A model generated the notes under the pieces. It did no database searches. It had not been told where the DNA came from and saw nothing but the letters and a program-made list of their open reading frames with translations. A stretch of DNA of 64,000 bases from Neobacillus drentensis. Its GTDB lineage: Bacteria; Bacillota; Bacilli; Bacillales; Cytobacillaceae. Positions 7,868 to 17,169 of the stretch are shown piece after piece (position 1 is the stretch's first letter; every line of letters starts with the position of its first letter). The stretch covers positions 2,470,001 to 2,534,000 of the forward strand of contig NZ_CP091110.1 of assembly GCF_021560175.1 (NCBI RefSeq), given 5' to 3'. The position numbers and the translations under genes were made by a program.

Positions 7868-9172
7868 TCAACCCATTACTATTTGCAAAACCATCCAAAT
7901 ATTTAAGCCAAGGATGATGATGGCAAAGAGGGAAGAAAGGATGGTAGTAATTTTCTTATTGGTTAGTACACCCATTAAATCTTTCTTTTGTGTGAAATAA
8001 ATCAAGGCGATAATCGGGAAGGGTAGTACAATACTTAGAATGACCTGGCTAATAATGAGTGTCTGGGTTGGATCGACTCCGAGTGCCACAATAATGACAG
8101 TTGGAAGCATGGTTACCAACCGGCGTATCCATAACGGAATGCTAAAACCTACAAATCCCTGCATAATCACTTGACCCGCCATTGTTCCGACAACTGAACT
8201 TGAAAGACCCGAAGCAAGCAATGAGACAAGGAAAACACTAGCGGCAGCTGCGCCTAGCAACGGTGTGAGGGTATGGTAGGCAGTGGTCAAGTCAGCAATA
8301 TGGCTTTGACCTGTTGTGTTAAAAACAGAGGCCGCCATATACATCATCGCCAGATTAACGAATCCTGCCAATGTCATCGCAATGATAATTTCTTTTGTAC
8401 TAAATTTTTGGATCTTTATTTTTTCTGTATCATTTCTTGGCACGATTCTATTCTGGGTTAAGCTTGAGTGTAAGTAGATGGCGTGCGGCATAACGGTTGC
8501 CCCAATTACGCCGACAGCTAGCATAATACTTTCATTATTACCGAGCCATGGGACCACACTATGATAAGCAATCTGCGAAAAATCAGGCCGTGACAGTATG
8601 GTTTCCACCAAGTAGCATAAACCAATTAGCATTGCGAAAGCAGCGATAAATTTCTCTAACGGCCGGAAGCCAAATTTTTCAAGCATTAAGATTAAATAGG
8701 TTACTACCCCTGTGATGATTGTGGCATAGATCATGGGAATACCGGCTAGTAAGTTTAGTGCCAGTGTTGCTCCTAAAAATTCAGCGAGATCCGTTGCCAT
8801 AGCGGCAAATTCTGAGACAATCCACATAATCATCGTGAGCCATTTTGGCATCCGATCACGGCATATTTCAGGTAAACTCCTGCCAGTAGCAATACCAAGC
8901 TTGGCTGACATATTCTGCAAGAGCATCGCCATCAAGTTCGCTAAAACAATTACCCAAAGCATTTTATAACCAAAACGGGCTCCACTTTGTATATTAGTGG
9001 CAAAGTTTCCCGGATCTACATAAGCAATTGAAGCAATAAAAGCTGGTCCAAGGAAGGGCAATAAGGCCCTGATGCCTTTTACTTTTCCATTTATGGCATC
9101 TCTTGCGGCAGAAACTGTTTTTAATTCTGCGGCTCGAGCCTTATCAACTGCAAAGGAATCTGACTGACTCAT
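7868..9172 (-). CDS. mntH: Nramp family manganese (divalent metal) transporter MntH
   Basis: An Nramp-family proton-coupled Mn(II) importer in the cytoplasmic membrane. Two family hallmarks are intact: DPGN in the first unwound helix and MPHAIYLHS in the sixth; about eleven hydrophobic segments follow one another. An upstream ATG in frame (9193) exists, but the SD AAGAAAGG lies 10 bases ahead of the ATG at 9172 (MSQSD), so the shorter 434-residue form is preferred. A palindrome in the leader (9237-9250) is a plausible MntR-type operator. A Mn exporter gene (terC, 60137) with a Mn riboswitch is in the same window. Confidence 0.93.
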   Translation of the reverse strand: MSQSDSFAVDKARAAELKTVSAARDAINGKVKGIRALLPFLGPAFIASIAYVDPGNFATNIQSGARFGYKMLWVIVLANLMAMLLQNMSAKLGIATGRSLPEICRDRMPKWLTMIMWIVSEFAAMATDLAEFLGATLALNLLAGIPMIYATIITGVVTYLILMLEKFGFRPLEKFIAAFAMLIGLCYLVETILSRPDFSQIAYHSVVPWLGNNESIMLAVGVIGATVMPHAIYLHSSLTQNRIVPRNDTEKIKIQKFSTKEIIIAMTLAGFVNLAMMYMAASVFNTTGQSHIADLTTAYHTLTPLLGAAAASVFLVSLLASGLSSSVVGTMAGQVIMQGFVGFSIPLWIRRLVTMLPTVIIVALGVDPTQTLIISQVILSIVLPFPIIALIYFTQKKDLMGVLTNKKITTILSSLFAIIILGLNIWMVLQIVMG

Positions 9173-9236
9173 AAGACACCAACCTTTCTTCATTTGTTTT
9201 TCATAGGCGCAAGGTTTGTTCGCTAATCAACAAATG

Positions 9237-9269
9237 TTGCACTCGTGCAAATTCTTTAGTTTTATTATA
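9237..9269 (-). promoter_or_regulatory. mntH promoter -10 and palindromic operator, probably MntR-type
   Basis: On the minus strand a TATAAT hexamer lies at 9264-9269, and a palindrome with arms TTGCAC and GTGCAA (2-base centre) at 9237-9250, about +7 to +20 from the expected start. A dyad in that place fits a repressor site. MntR is the known regulator of mntH in Bacillus, and its sites are similar in size and base content, but the match is inferred, not exact. The -35 element is not clear. Confidence 0.5.
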
Positions 9270-9320
9270 ATAAATTTCACAATATTTGTGTATATTTTTG
9301 CCTAGTTTAATAGTGTTTTT

Positions 9321-9351
9321 TTAAAATAAAAAAACCAGAAAGCTCTGGTTT
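9321..9351 (-). terminator. Terminator of the lipoprotein gene
   Basis: On the minus strand AAACCAGA pairs with TCTGGTTT around a 4-base loop, followed by a T7 tract. It overlaps the stop of the lipoprotein gene. Confidence 0.8.
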
Positions 9352-9772
9352 AGTTTGCTGGAGGATTTTTTTGTAGAAAACTGATTAGTTCTGGCAGGTT
9401 TTTTGCTTGATGAACAATCCCCGTGTGGTTGAAGAGAATATAGGCGATGGTTTTACTAATCTCAAGCTCGGGATACGCTTTTTGGGCTAGTTCCTGACTA
9501 GGTAAACTCAAGATGTTTTTTACATGTTCGGTGACCTTTTGATTTTTTTCAATCGGAGTTTGTTCTTCGGTTTCTCCTATGACTAATAGAGAATAAGTCC
9601 GTTCGTCTTGAGCAAGCAAATTTGGATAAGGAAAACTTTGCACAGACTTTGTTACGATTGCTATTTTGTGCTGTGGATGGGCTTGTTTTGGTTCGCTTGC
9701 CTTTGTGTCATTGCTTTGACAGCCAGCTAATAGGATAAAAGAAGTAAGCATTGTTATCATTATTTTTTTCAT
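9350..9772 (-). CDS. Small lipoprotein of unknown function
   Basis: A 140-residue secreted lipoprotein: MKKIM, a hydrophobic core, and the lipobox LLAGC, where the Cys would be lipidated after signal peptidase II cleavage. The rest is a small soluble domain I do not recognise. A longer in-frame start exists at 9814, but SD AAGGGA is 9 bases from the ATG at 9772, and only that start puts the signal peptide at the N-terminus. It is a single-gene unit with its own terminator. No neighbour hints at its job. Confidence 0.75.
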   Translation of the reverse strand: MKKIMITMLTSFILLAGCQSNDTKASEPKQAHPQHKIAIVTKSVQSFPYPNLLAQDERTYSLLVIGETEEQTPIEKNQKVTEHVKNILSLPSQELAQKAYPELEISKTIAYILFNHTGIVHQAKNLPELISFLQKNPPAN

Positions 9773-9957
9773 TTGTCTTCGTCCCTTGTTGTTTGAATGT
9801 AGTATCCTCAACATAGCATATCCTCCTTACCAGTGGACATGAATAATGTGGAGGATTCGTGAAAGAAGAGGCATTTTGTTTTAAAAAAAAGTTCGCTTGT
9901 ACAAATGCCTATTTAAGGCTACAGTAGAATGGTAGAACGATTAAGAAGGTGTTAATC

Positions 9958-11841
9958 TTGGAAAAGCGATATTTTACGATTGGGATGGCCGGGCATATTG
10001 ACCACGGGAAGACCTCCTTAACAAAAGCTTTAACCAATGTGGATACGGACCGGTTAAAGGAAGAAAAGGAACGGCAAATCTCGATTGAATTGGGCTTTGC
10101 GCCCCTTTATGAAGACGAAGAAATTCAAATTTCTGTGATCGATGTTCCTGGACATGAACGGTTTATCCGTCAAATGATTGCCGGCGTGGCTGGGATTGAT
10201 TTAGTCGTCCTCGTGGTGGCAGCAGATGAAGGGGTAATGCCGCAAACGAAGGAGCATCTCGATATTTTAAAGTTTTTAGGCGTGAAAAATGGAATCGTAG
10301 CCATTTCAAAAATGGATCGAGTGGATGAAGAATTCATTGAACTGGTGAAAGATGATATTTTAGGTGAGCTTGCTGGGACCGTGTTTGAGGACGCCCCCTT
10401 TGTTTTAGTTGATAGTTTATCCAAAAAGGGAATCCCTGAAATCAAAGAATTAATCATTGATACGTTAAAGGGCCTAGAAATGCGTGATGCAAAAGGAGCC
10501 TTTCGTCTGCCGATTGACCAGGTTTTTACAGTTAAAGGACAAGGGACGGTTGTGCGCGGAACGGTATATGAAGGAACAGTCGAAGAGGGACAAGTTTTAA
10601 AGATCATGCCAAAAGGTCTTGAAGTAAGAGCAAGGCAAGTACAGGTCCATCATCATCCTGCAAAAAAGGCCTATGCTGGTCAAAGGGCAGCGATTAACTT
10701 ATCAAATGTGTCGAAGGAAGACCTGCAACGCGGCGATGTTTTAGTGTCATCCGAACATTTCATTGTATCCAAAACAGTGGATGTCGCCATTCGAGTTGTT
10801 GAGGACCTAGAACATATTGTCAAACAGCGGATGCCGATAAAGCTTCATATAGGAACAGCAGAGGTCATGGGCCGGATTGTGTTTTTCGACCGAAATGAAA
10901 TTAAAGAAGAAAACGGGGATATCCTTTGTCAGCTTCGACTGGAAGAGGAGATTTTGACCAAGCGGGGGGATCGTTTCATTTTACGTCGTCCAAGTCCACA
11001 GGAAACCATTGGCGGTGGCTGGGTGATCGACCCGCGAGCGAATAAATATCGGTTTGGGAACCAGACGATCGAAGAGTTAGAAAAAAAGAAAGCAGGCACG
11101 CCTAGAGAGCGGATTACCGCTGCACTCATGGATGCGAAAAGCCTTCCATTAACGGAACTGATTAAGCGGACTGCCCTGGATGACTCAACATTAATGGAAC
11201 ATTTGGTTCACCCTGAATTTGTTTTCTATAATGGGAAGGAATATACACTTAAACTCCTAATCGATTCAATCGAAGAAGACATGTTTGATGTCTTGCAAGA
11301 GTTCCATCAATACTATTCAATGAAGGCAGGAATGAATAAAGCGGAACTTTTACAATCACTGCAAAAAAGATTTCCTAAATCCTTGCTTGATTTTGTTGTA
11401 GAAAATGGAATTACGAGTGGGGCGTTTAAGAGAAAAGAACAATTTGTTTCTCTTGCAGGATTTGTACCACATGTGCCGAAAAGCTGGGCAAAACGGGCAG
11501 AGAATCTCCTCCAAGATCTCAAAAAGGATGGGCTTAAGGTACGCTATCTAAAAGATTATTTTTCTGCTGCAGGAATTCCCGAATCAATCGAATATGATTT
11601 AAGAAAATTTCTTGAAGACCAACATTTACTGGTGCAGCTTGATGACCAATTTGCTTACCATGGGGATGTCTTCAAAGAAGCGGTTGAAAAACTGCAAAAG
11701 GGGACGAGTGACGAGTTTGAGGTGGGAGCGGCAAAGGATGTCCTCGATTTATCAAGAAAATACATGATCCCATTTTTAGAAAGATTGGACGCCAAAGGAA
11801 TCACCAAGCGTGTCGAAAATAAACGTGTTTGGAAAAAATAA
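9958..11841 (+). CDS. selB: Selenocysteine-specific translation elongation factor SelB
   Basis: A 627-residue GTPase that delivers selenocysteyl-tRNA to UGA codons marked by a SECIS hairpin. The G1 motif GHIDHGKT is at about residue 12, the SelB-type switch ERQISIELGFA follows (EF-Tu has a different sequence here), G3 DVPGHERF is at about 62 and G4 SKMD after it. Domains II and III come next, then a C-terminal half of winged-helix repeats for SECIS binding; total length is normal for SelB. TTG at 9958 is chosen over GTG at 9949, because SD AAGAAGG ends at 9949, 8 bases before it. selA, selD and tRNA-Sec are not in the window. Confidence 0.93.
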   Translation: MEKRYFTIGMAGHIDHGKTSLTKALTNVDTDRLKEEKERQISIELGFAPLYEDEEIQISVIDVPGHERFIRQMIAGVAGIDLVVLVVAADEGVMPQTKEHLDILKFLGVKNGIVAISKMDRVDEEFIELVKDDILGELAGTVFEDAPFVLVDSLSKKGIPEIKELIIDTLKGLEMRDAKGAFRLPIDQVFTVKGQGTVVRGTVYEGTVEEGQVLKIMPKGLEVRARQVQVHHHPAKKAYAGQRAAINLSNVSKEDLQRGDVLVSSEHFIVSKTVDVAIRVVEDLEHIVKQRMPIKLHIGTAEVMGRIVFFDRNEIKEENGDILCQLRLEEEILTKRGDRFILRRPSPQETIGGGWVIDPRANKYRFGNQTIEELEKKKAGTPRERITAALMDAKSLPLTELIKRTALDDSTLMEHLVHPEFVFYNGKEYTLKLLIDSIEEDMFDVLQEFHQYYSMKAGMNKAELLQSLQKRFPKSLLDFVVENGITSGAFKRKEQFVSLAGFVPHVPKSWAKRAENLLQDLKKDGLKVRYLKDYFSAAGIPESIEYDLRKFLEDQHLLVQLDDQFAYHGDVFKEAVEKLQKGTSDEFEVGAAKDVLDLSRKYMIPFLERLDAKGITKRVENKRVWKK

Positions 11842-11846
11842 TCAAG

Positions 11847-11882
11847 AAAAAGCCTCCATCCCTAATGGGTTGGAGGCTTTTG
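11847..11882. terminator. Bidirectional terminator between selB and the TerD-TerB gene
   Basis: AAAGCCTCCA (11849-11858) pairs with TGGAGGCTTT (11871-11880); CCC and GGG extend the stem inward past a mismatch. A and T tracts flank both sides, serving the two convergent genes. Confidence 0.85.
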
Positions 11883-13337
11883 TTAAGAAAGAAACTCCGT
11901 TGGATTTAGGCCAAGCTCCCGGCAAATGTCAGCAACCATTTGCTTTTCATTTTGATCAAAATCCCCATCCGCATAGCCAATGGCAATACAATAGCGGGCC
12001 ACTAATCGAGCTATTTCAGGTTTTGTCCTCATTTTTCCAAGGGCACGAAAAGCCTCGGCACGACCCATCATACGGTCATTTTCCATCCGTGATACAAATA
12101 GGTTGAATTTCTGAATAACCTTATTTGTATCAAAAACGCGTAATTCTTCACTTTGATGGACAAATTCCATCATCTTTTGCCGCTCTGCCGGATCTAAATA
12201 ACCATCTGCCATGGCCACTAACGCACAGGCAGCTGTGACAGCATCAAGAAGGTCCTGACTTTTATACCGAGTGAACAATTCTTGAGCCTTTCTTTTTTGA
12301 TTATTTGCCCATTCCACATAATCTGTTTGAGAAGGGGACCAGGCATTACCGCAATGATTACAAGTAAACTTTAATTGGTTTTTTCCAATAAAACCACCAA
12401 GTAATCCAACCGGTCCAAGGATCAAACCACCGATGGCGGCTTTTCCTAAACCAAATCCCTTTTTTCCCGTTGTCACACTGGTCGAATGACAGCGTGGACA
12501 CATAATCTCATCTCCGCCGTAAACAGAATGACTGGAAATTGGCGGGGGTGCTTGAGTTGACTGCGGATACCCATAGGCAGGCTGCCGTTGCGTCAATTCG
12601 GGCTGAAGAGAAAAGCGCGGTTGGTTTGTATTTGGATTGAACTGGTTTTGCTGGTAGGGATCATAGGTCTGCTGATTTTGTTGATATGGATTTGTGTTAG
12701 AAGGTTGAGTTCTCAAATCCTGCTGATAATTTGGCTGCTGAACTTGGGAGTCTTGAGGCGGGTCATCAACCGTAACTCCAAAGTTTCGGCATAAAGCCGC
12801 TAATCCACCCTGAAAACCACTGGCAATGGCATTAAATTTCCACTCTCCGTTATGGCGGTAGAGCTCTGCTGCAACAATCGCTGTTTCAACGGTAAAATCT
12901 TTTCCTAGGTTAAAACGCAATAATTCCTCATTGGTAAGCTCGTTAAAAATTCGAACGTAAGAATCAGAGATTTGTCCAAAATTTTGCCGTTTTACTTGTG
13001 CATCATGGATTGTAATCGTAAAGGCAATTCGGTGGATATGGTCTGGAACCTTTGCCAAATCAATCTTAATTTGTTCATCATCACGGACGCCGGAACCAAT
13101 CCGATTATCACCACTATAAATAATAGAACCATTGCCGCCCGAAGGGTTATTATAGAAAACAAAATCTTGGTCGCTGTTTACTTTCCCCGAAGGTCCTAAT
13201 AAAAAGGCCGAAGCGTCCAAGTCAAAAATTGAGCCCAGCTGGCTAATATTCCAGCCTAATCCGACAACCACATTTTTAAGACCGGGGTAAGATTTCGTTA
13301 GATCAACTTTTTGCCCCTTGCTAAGAGTTACACCCAC
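11883..13337 (-). CDS. TerD-zinc ribbon-TerB fusion (tellurite/stress resistance family)
   Basis: A protein of 484 residues in three parts. Residues 1 to about 190 are a TerD domain (GVTLSKGQKVDLTK, LGWN, DDEQIKIDL, ELYRHNGEWKF), a calcium-binding fold. A Gln/Pro/Asn-rich linker follows to about 275. Then a zinc ribbon (CPRCHS and CNHCG) brackets a glycine-rich hydrophobic hairpin, and the last 130 residues are a TerB-like helical domain (ALVAMADGYLDPAE, CIAIGYADGDFDQNE). GTG at 13337 is preferred over GTG at 13346, because SD AAGGAG sits 8 bases from the former. TerD and TerB are usually separate genes; here they are joined. Role in envelope or phage/tellurite stress is inferred from the family. 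Confidence 0.85.
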   Translation of the reverse strand: MGVTLSKGQKVDLTKSYPGLKNVVVGLGWNISQLGSIFDLDASAFLLGPSGKVNSDQDFVFYNNPSGGNGSIIYSGDNRIGSGVRDDEQIKIDLAKVPDHIHRIAFTITIHDAQVKRQNFGQISDSYVRIFNELTNEELLRFNLGKDFTVETAIVAAELYRHNGEWKFNAIASGFQGGLAALCRNFGVTVDDPPQDSQVQQPNYQQDLRTQPSNTNPYQQNQQTYDPYQQNQFNPNTNQPRFSLQPELTQRQPAYGYPQSTQAPPPISSHSVYGGDEIMCPRCHSTSVTTGKKGFGLGKAAIGGLILGPVGLLGGFIGKNQLKFTCNHCGNAWSPSQTDYVEWANNQKRKAQELFTRYKSQDLLDAVTAACALVAMADGYLDPAERQKMMEFVHQSEELRVFDTNKVIQKFNLFVSRMENDRMMGRAEAFRALGKMRTKPEIARLVARYCIAIGYADGDFDQNEKQMVADICRELGLNPTEFLS

Positions 13338-13476
13338 AATTTTCACTCCTTCATCATATGTTCTATGTAGATTATACTAGGTAAATCATAAAAGGGAAAA
13401 ATTTCTAGTTCACCTGATTAGATCGTTTCTTTACTATTTACGAATGACTCGTTAAAAAGTTTCATGCTGATAAGAG

Positions 13477-13510
13477 AAAACACACTGTTCACGGTCGAAC
13501 AGTGTGTTTT
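13477..13510 (-). terminator. Terminator of the marR-MMPL operon
   Basis: AAAACACACTGTTC (13477-13490) and GAACAGTGTGTTTT (13497-13510) are perfectly complementary over 14 bases with a 6-base loop. It stands 3 bases past the MMPL stop in the direction of transcription. Confidence 0.85.
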
Positions 13511-13513
13511 CTT

Positions 13514-16500
13514 TTAAAGGGTATGATTGATCCTGCGATCATTATTTTTCATAAACGGCCACCAGTTTGCCTGACCAAACGTTCTTACCATTACCGGTAC
13601 AAACAATGGTAGAATCACCAAGGAATACAAGGCCAATCCAATCAAGAGAATCGTCGCAATTTCTACCAATGAAAGAACGCCAGACGGCATCATTGCTGCG
13701 AATGTACCCCCTAAGATTACCGCAGCAGAAATGATGACACTGCCCATCTTTTTCATTGATAGCAGGATTGCTTGTTGGACAGGCATATCCCGGTATTCGT
13801 TGAATCGGTCCATTAAGAAGATGCTGTAGTCAATGCCAAGTGCTACGAGGATCACAAAGGCAAAAAACGGAACAGCCCAGCTTATTCCCGTGTAGCCAAG
13901 AATATGGACAAAAATAGACTCTGAAATAGCCATTGCTGTGTAATAGGTTAGAACGAGGGAACCGATTAAATATAGCGGCATGATCAGTGAACGAAGAAGG
14001 ATAATGAGTATGATGCTGATACCTGCAAGCATTAATATTACTGTTCGTGCATAATCCGCTTTTGAAATCGTATCAAGGTCATGGTGCATACTGGATACAC
14101 CGCCAACTTCTATTTTCGCATTTTCAAGCTTCGTGTCTGTCACCGCTCGGTTTACTGCTTGCTTGATGTCAGTCACGCTGTTAATGGCTTCATTGGAATA
14201 AGGATTTTTATTAAAAATAACATCTATTGTCATGACCTTGCGATCTTGCGACATATAGGAATTTAACACTTTCTGAAAATCCTTGCCATTTAGGACATCT
14301 TGTGGAATATAAAAGCCGTTTTGTTTTTGTTTTGAAACATTTGAAAGATAGTCTTGTGCTGAATTAAGGCCGTTTGATACTTGATTTAAGCCGTCTGCAC
14401 TTTGTGTTAAACCATTTGATAGTTTCGTAATTTGGCCGCCAATATCTTGGAACCCTGACAAAAGCTGCTGCTGACCAGTTGCGAGTGCCTGTAAGCCGCC
14501 TGAGAATTTTGGCAGATTGGCGATTGCTGTTCCTTGACCTTTCTCCATTTGGTTAAGCCCAGTTTCAAGCTGCCCAATACCATTGATCAACTGGTCCATT
14601 CCATCAATCAGAAGTCCTTGACCGGCAATCATTTTCGTTAAGTTTTGATTGGCAGTTTCAATGCCGTTTTGTGCACTAGTTAAGCCAGCATTGAGAGTGT
14701 TTAGGCTTGTAAGTAAAGATACCCTTGGGTCTTTCACCGTGGCATCGGTAGCCGTTTTCACTCCAGCAACTGTCATTTTAATAGCTTGATAGTTTTGATT
14801 TTGAGCAATGTCCGCATATTGTTTTTCTAAATTAGCAAAGGCTTGGTCGGTGTTGACAAGATTTTGATGAATGACAGATAAGCCGCCGGCAATTTCATCA
14901 TAATGTCCTTGAAGTGTGGCAAGACCAGAACTGGCAGCCTTATAACCTGCTAATAACTGTTTGTAACCTGCTAAAAGCTGTTCAGATTGAGATTTTATAT
15001 TTGCTAACCCGTTACGTGCTTCCTTGGCCCCGATCGAACTATCCTTAAGACCATTTTGTATTCTTGTTAGTCCATCTTGAAGGGAGCCCATTCCTGTTTT
15101 AAGTTGATTAGTCCCTGTGATAAGTTGACTAATACCATCTGTTGCTTCCTTCATTTTGGGCTGATTAGCAGCCATTTGGCTGCCGGCATCAGAAAGGCCG
15201 GCACTGATTTTCTTAATGCCGTCATTTCCTTGGCCAAGTCCATCACCAAGGCTTGCTGCTTGGTTAGAAATATAAAAATCATCGATCGGTGTGCCGGTCG
15301 GACGGGTGACCGAGCGAACAGTTTCCACATTATTAACTTTCAACAATTCCTGGCTGATTTTATCTGTCAGAGTTATATATTCAGAAGTATTGAGTTGATC
15401 ATCATTTTTAATGACAATCTGCGTTGGCATCGATTCACCGGGACCAAAAGAGTCTGCAATAAGATTAAATCCTTTGATTGAAGGATACTCATCACTTATT
15501 TCTTCTAATGAATTAAATGATAGTTGATCTTGGAACGTAAATAAAAATGGAACGGAAATAATCACAACAAGGATAAAAGCCAGCAAAGGCTTCGATAGAG
15601 CAAATCTACCCATGGTGCCCCAGATTTTACTGTCACTGTGTTCAAGCTTGCCTTTTGATGGCCAGTAAAGTTTTTTTCCAAGGACAGCCATAAAAAAAGG
15701 AACAACTGTAAGTAAGGCAAGTAAAAGAATGGCAACTCCAACAGCTACCGCTGCTGCTGACTTATAAAGCTGGAAGGTGGATAGGCCAATGGAGGCAAAC
15801 CCAATCATAACAGCAATTCCGCTGAAGAAAACCGTTTTTCCAGCAGTCCGGTAGGTTTCTACAATTGCTTCGATAACATTATCCTTTTTCGCCATTTCTT
15901 CTTTAAAGCGGCTTAAAAGTAAGATACAATAGTCAGTTCCGATTCCAAAAAGGACGGCAACTAAGAAGGTTTGCGTAAATGTGGATAATGGGAAATTCAC
16001 ATGGTCGACTAATAAACCAACAACTGATTGAGCTGTTAGATAACTGAATCCTACTGTTACCAACGGTATAATTGGAGCTACTACCGACCTAAATACAAGC
16101 AAAAGTACCGCTAAAATAAATACAACGGTAATCCCTTCTGTTTTTTTCAAGCCTTCCTGAGAATTGGTGACAAGATCCTCGCTGATGACCCAATTTCCGG
16201 TATAATAATGATCCAGCTTAATGTTATCAATGGCGTGATAGAGATCCCTTGAAATTTCTTTTGCTTCCCGTCCGTTCGCTGTTACCTTTACGGAAACAAG
16301 GATGGTTTTCCCGTCTTTTGAAACGAGCTGATCCTTTAACTCCTTTTGATTGAAATGAGTTAGGATCTCAGTAATGCCAAGGTGAGCTTTTTCTTTTTCA
16401 AGTGTATGAACCGCTTTTTCAGCGTTCGCAAAGTCTTCCTTTGTCAGTCTCTTATTACTGTGGAAGACCAGCGCAGTTTGTAAACTGCTGCCTGTATTTT

Positions 16501-16681
16501 CACTTGATTGGACATCTTTCAGAATCTTGGATGCAATCGTGGATGAATATCCATCTGGAACCGATATTTGCCCCTTTTCGCGGACGAGTGACTCCATATT
16601 AGGCGCTGCCATAAAGAGGGCAGCGATAACAGCGATCCATGCGATGAGAATAAACCATCTTCCTTTAATAATAGCTCTCAC
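13514..16681 (-). CDS. MMPL/RND family exporter with a large extracellular coiled region
   Basis: A 1055-residue membrane protein. One N-terminal helix, a first extracellular domain, and a five- to six-helix MMPL bundle (GIGTDYCILLLSRFKEE, about residues 240-260) are followed by a very long extracellular stretch (about 400-840) made of repeats of the type LxxGLxQxxxG, then a second bundle (ALGIDYSIFLMDRF). The paired G-DY motifs are the proton-relay motifs of MMPL/RND pumps. It likely exports a lipid or an amphiphilic drug. GTG start with SD GGAGGAAT 8 bases upstream, 3 bp after marR. The order MarR-MMPL is like B. subtilis ydgG-ydgH. Confidence 0.88.
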   Translation of the reverse strand: MRAIIKGRWFILIAWIAVIAALFMAAPNMESLVREKGQISVPDGYSSTIASKILKDVQSSENTGSSLQTALVFHSNKRLTKEDFANAEKAVHTLEKEKAHLGITEILTHFNQKELKDQLVSKDGKTILVSVKVTANGREAKEISRDLYHAIDNIKLDHYYTGNWVISEDLVTNSQEGLKKTEGITVVFILAVLLLVFRSVVAPIIPLVTVGFSYLTAQSVVGLLVDHVNFPLSTFTQTFLVAVLFGIGTDYCILLLSRFKEEMAKKDNVIEAIVETYRTAGKTVFFSGIAVMIGFASIGLSTFQLYKSAAAVAVGVAILLLALLTVVPFFMAVLGKKLYWPSKGKLEHSDSKIWGTMGRFALSKPLLAFILVVIISVPFLFTFQDQLSFNSLEEISDEYPSIKGFNLIADSFGPGESMPTQIVIKNDDQLNTSEYITLTDKISQELLKVNNVETVRSVTRPTGTPIDDFYISNQAASLGDGLGQGNDGIKKISAGLSDAGSQMAANQPKMKEATDGISQLITGTNQLKTGMGSLQDGLTRIQNGLKDSSIGAKEARNGLANIKSQSEQLLAGYKQLLAGYKAASSGLATLQGHYDEIAGGLSVIHQNLVNTDQAFANLEKQYADIAQNQNYQAIKMTVAGVKTATDATVKDPRVSLLTSLNTLNAGLTSAQNGIETANQNLTKMIAGQGLLIDGMDQLINGIGQLETGLNQMEKGQGTAIANLPKFSGGLQALATGQQQLLSGFQDIGGQITKLSNGLTQSADGLNQVSNGLNSAQDYLSNVSKQKQNGFYIPQDVLNGKDFQKVLNSYMSQDRKVMTIDVIFNKNPYSNEAINSVTDIKQAVNRAVTDTKLENAKIEVGGVSSMHHDLDTISKADYARTVILMLAGISIILIILLRSLIMPLYLIGSLVLTYYTAMAISESIFVHILGYTGISWAVPFFAFVILVALGIDYSIFLMDRFNEYRDMPVQQAILLSMKKMGSVIISAAVILGGTFAAMMPSGVLSLVEIATILLIGLALYSLVILPLFVPVMVRTFGQANWWPFMKNNDRRINHTL

Positions 16682-16684
16682 ACG

Positions 16685-17146
16685 CTATTCCTCCATTTCT
16701 TCCTTTTTCTTGTTGTCTAAAATAGATGCTAACTTTTCATAGGTATTGATAAAATTCTTTATTTCGACTTCGTCAAATTGAGAAATGATTGACTCTACTA
16801 ACTGTTCAATTTTTTCCTGACAAGTCTGATAGAGTGTCTTTCCTGCATCTGTTAACGTTAAATAGATGACACGCCTGTCGTTCTGATCCCGAGTTCGCTC
16901 AATTAGTCCTCTTTCAGCCATCCGGTTGATAATAGCTGTAATAGCACTTTTATTTACTTCAAAAGCCTCAGCTAATTCAGACGATGTGCATTCTTCAGAC
17001 TGTGAAATATATCTTAATATGTAGTGCTGATCATTGGTTAACTCATCGCCAATCTGACCCTTGATTAAGGATTCAGCTTTTTTATGAACACGAAAGGAAA
17101 CGGATACATAGCGATCAATTAACTCTTGAATGGTAGGATTATTCAT
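16685..17146 (-). CDS. MarR family transcriptional repressor of the MMPL exporter
   Basis: A 153-residue winged-helix regulator. The recognition helix region is SSELAEAFEVNKSAITAII and the wing carries the MarR signature RDQNDRRVIYLTLTDAG (about residues 85-105). ATG at 17146 fits the strong SD AAGAGGTGA 8 bases before it; a GTG 12 bases upstream overlaps the SD. It is the first gene of a two-gene operon with the MMPL exporter, so it most likely represses both until a pump substrate binds. A dyad matching a MarR site covers its promoter. Confidence 0.9.
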   Translation of the reverse strand: MNNPTIQELIDRYVSVSFRVHKKAESLIKGQIGDELTNDQHYILRYISQSEECTSSELAEAFEVNKSAITAIINRMAERGLIERTRDQNDRRVIYLTLTDAGKTLYQTCQEKIEQLVESIISQFDEVEIKNFINTYEKLASILDNKKKEEMEE

Positions 17147-17169
17147 TCCAGATATCACCTCTTAAAAAT

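Noticed and set aside
9869-9910. AGGCATTT/AAATGCCT inverted repeat before selB as a regulatory element or tRNA-Sec
   Set aside because: The arms are short, the loop is 26 bases and AT-rich, and no tRNA-like cloverleaf or SECIS form could be drawn.
10170-10607. Minus-strand frame of 145 residues inside selB
   Set aside because: It lies wholly within the conserved GTPase domain and has no SD; a codon shadow.
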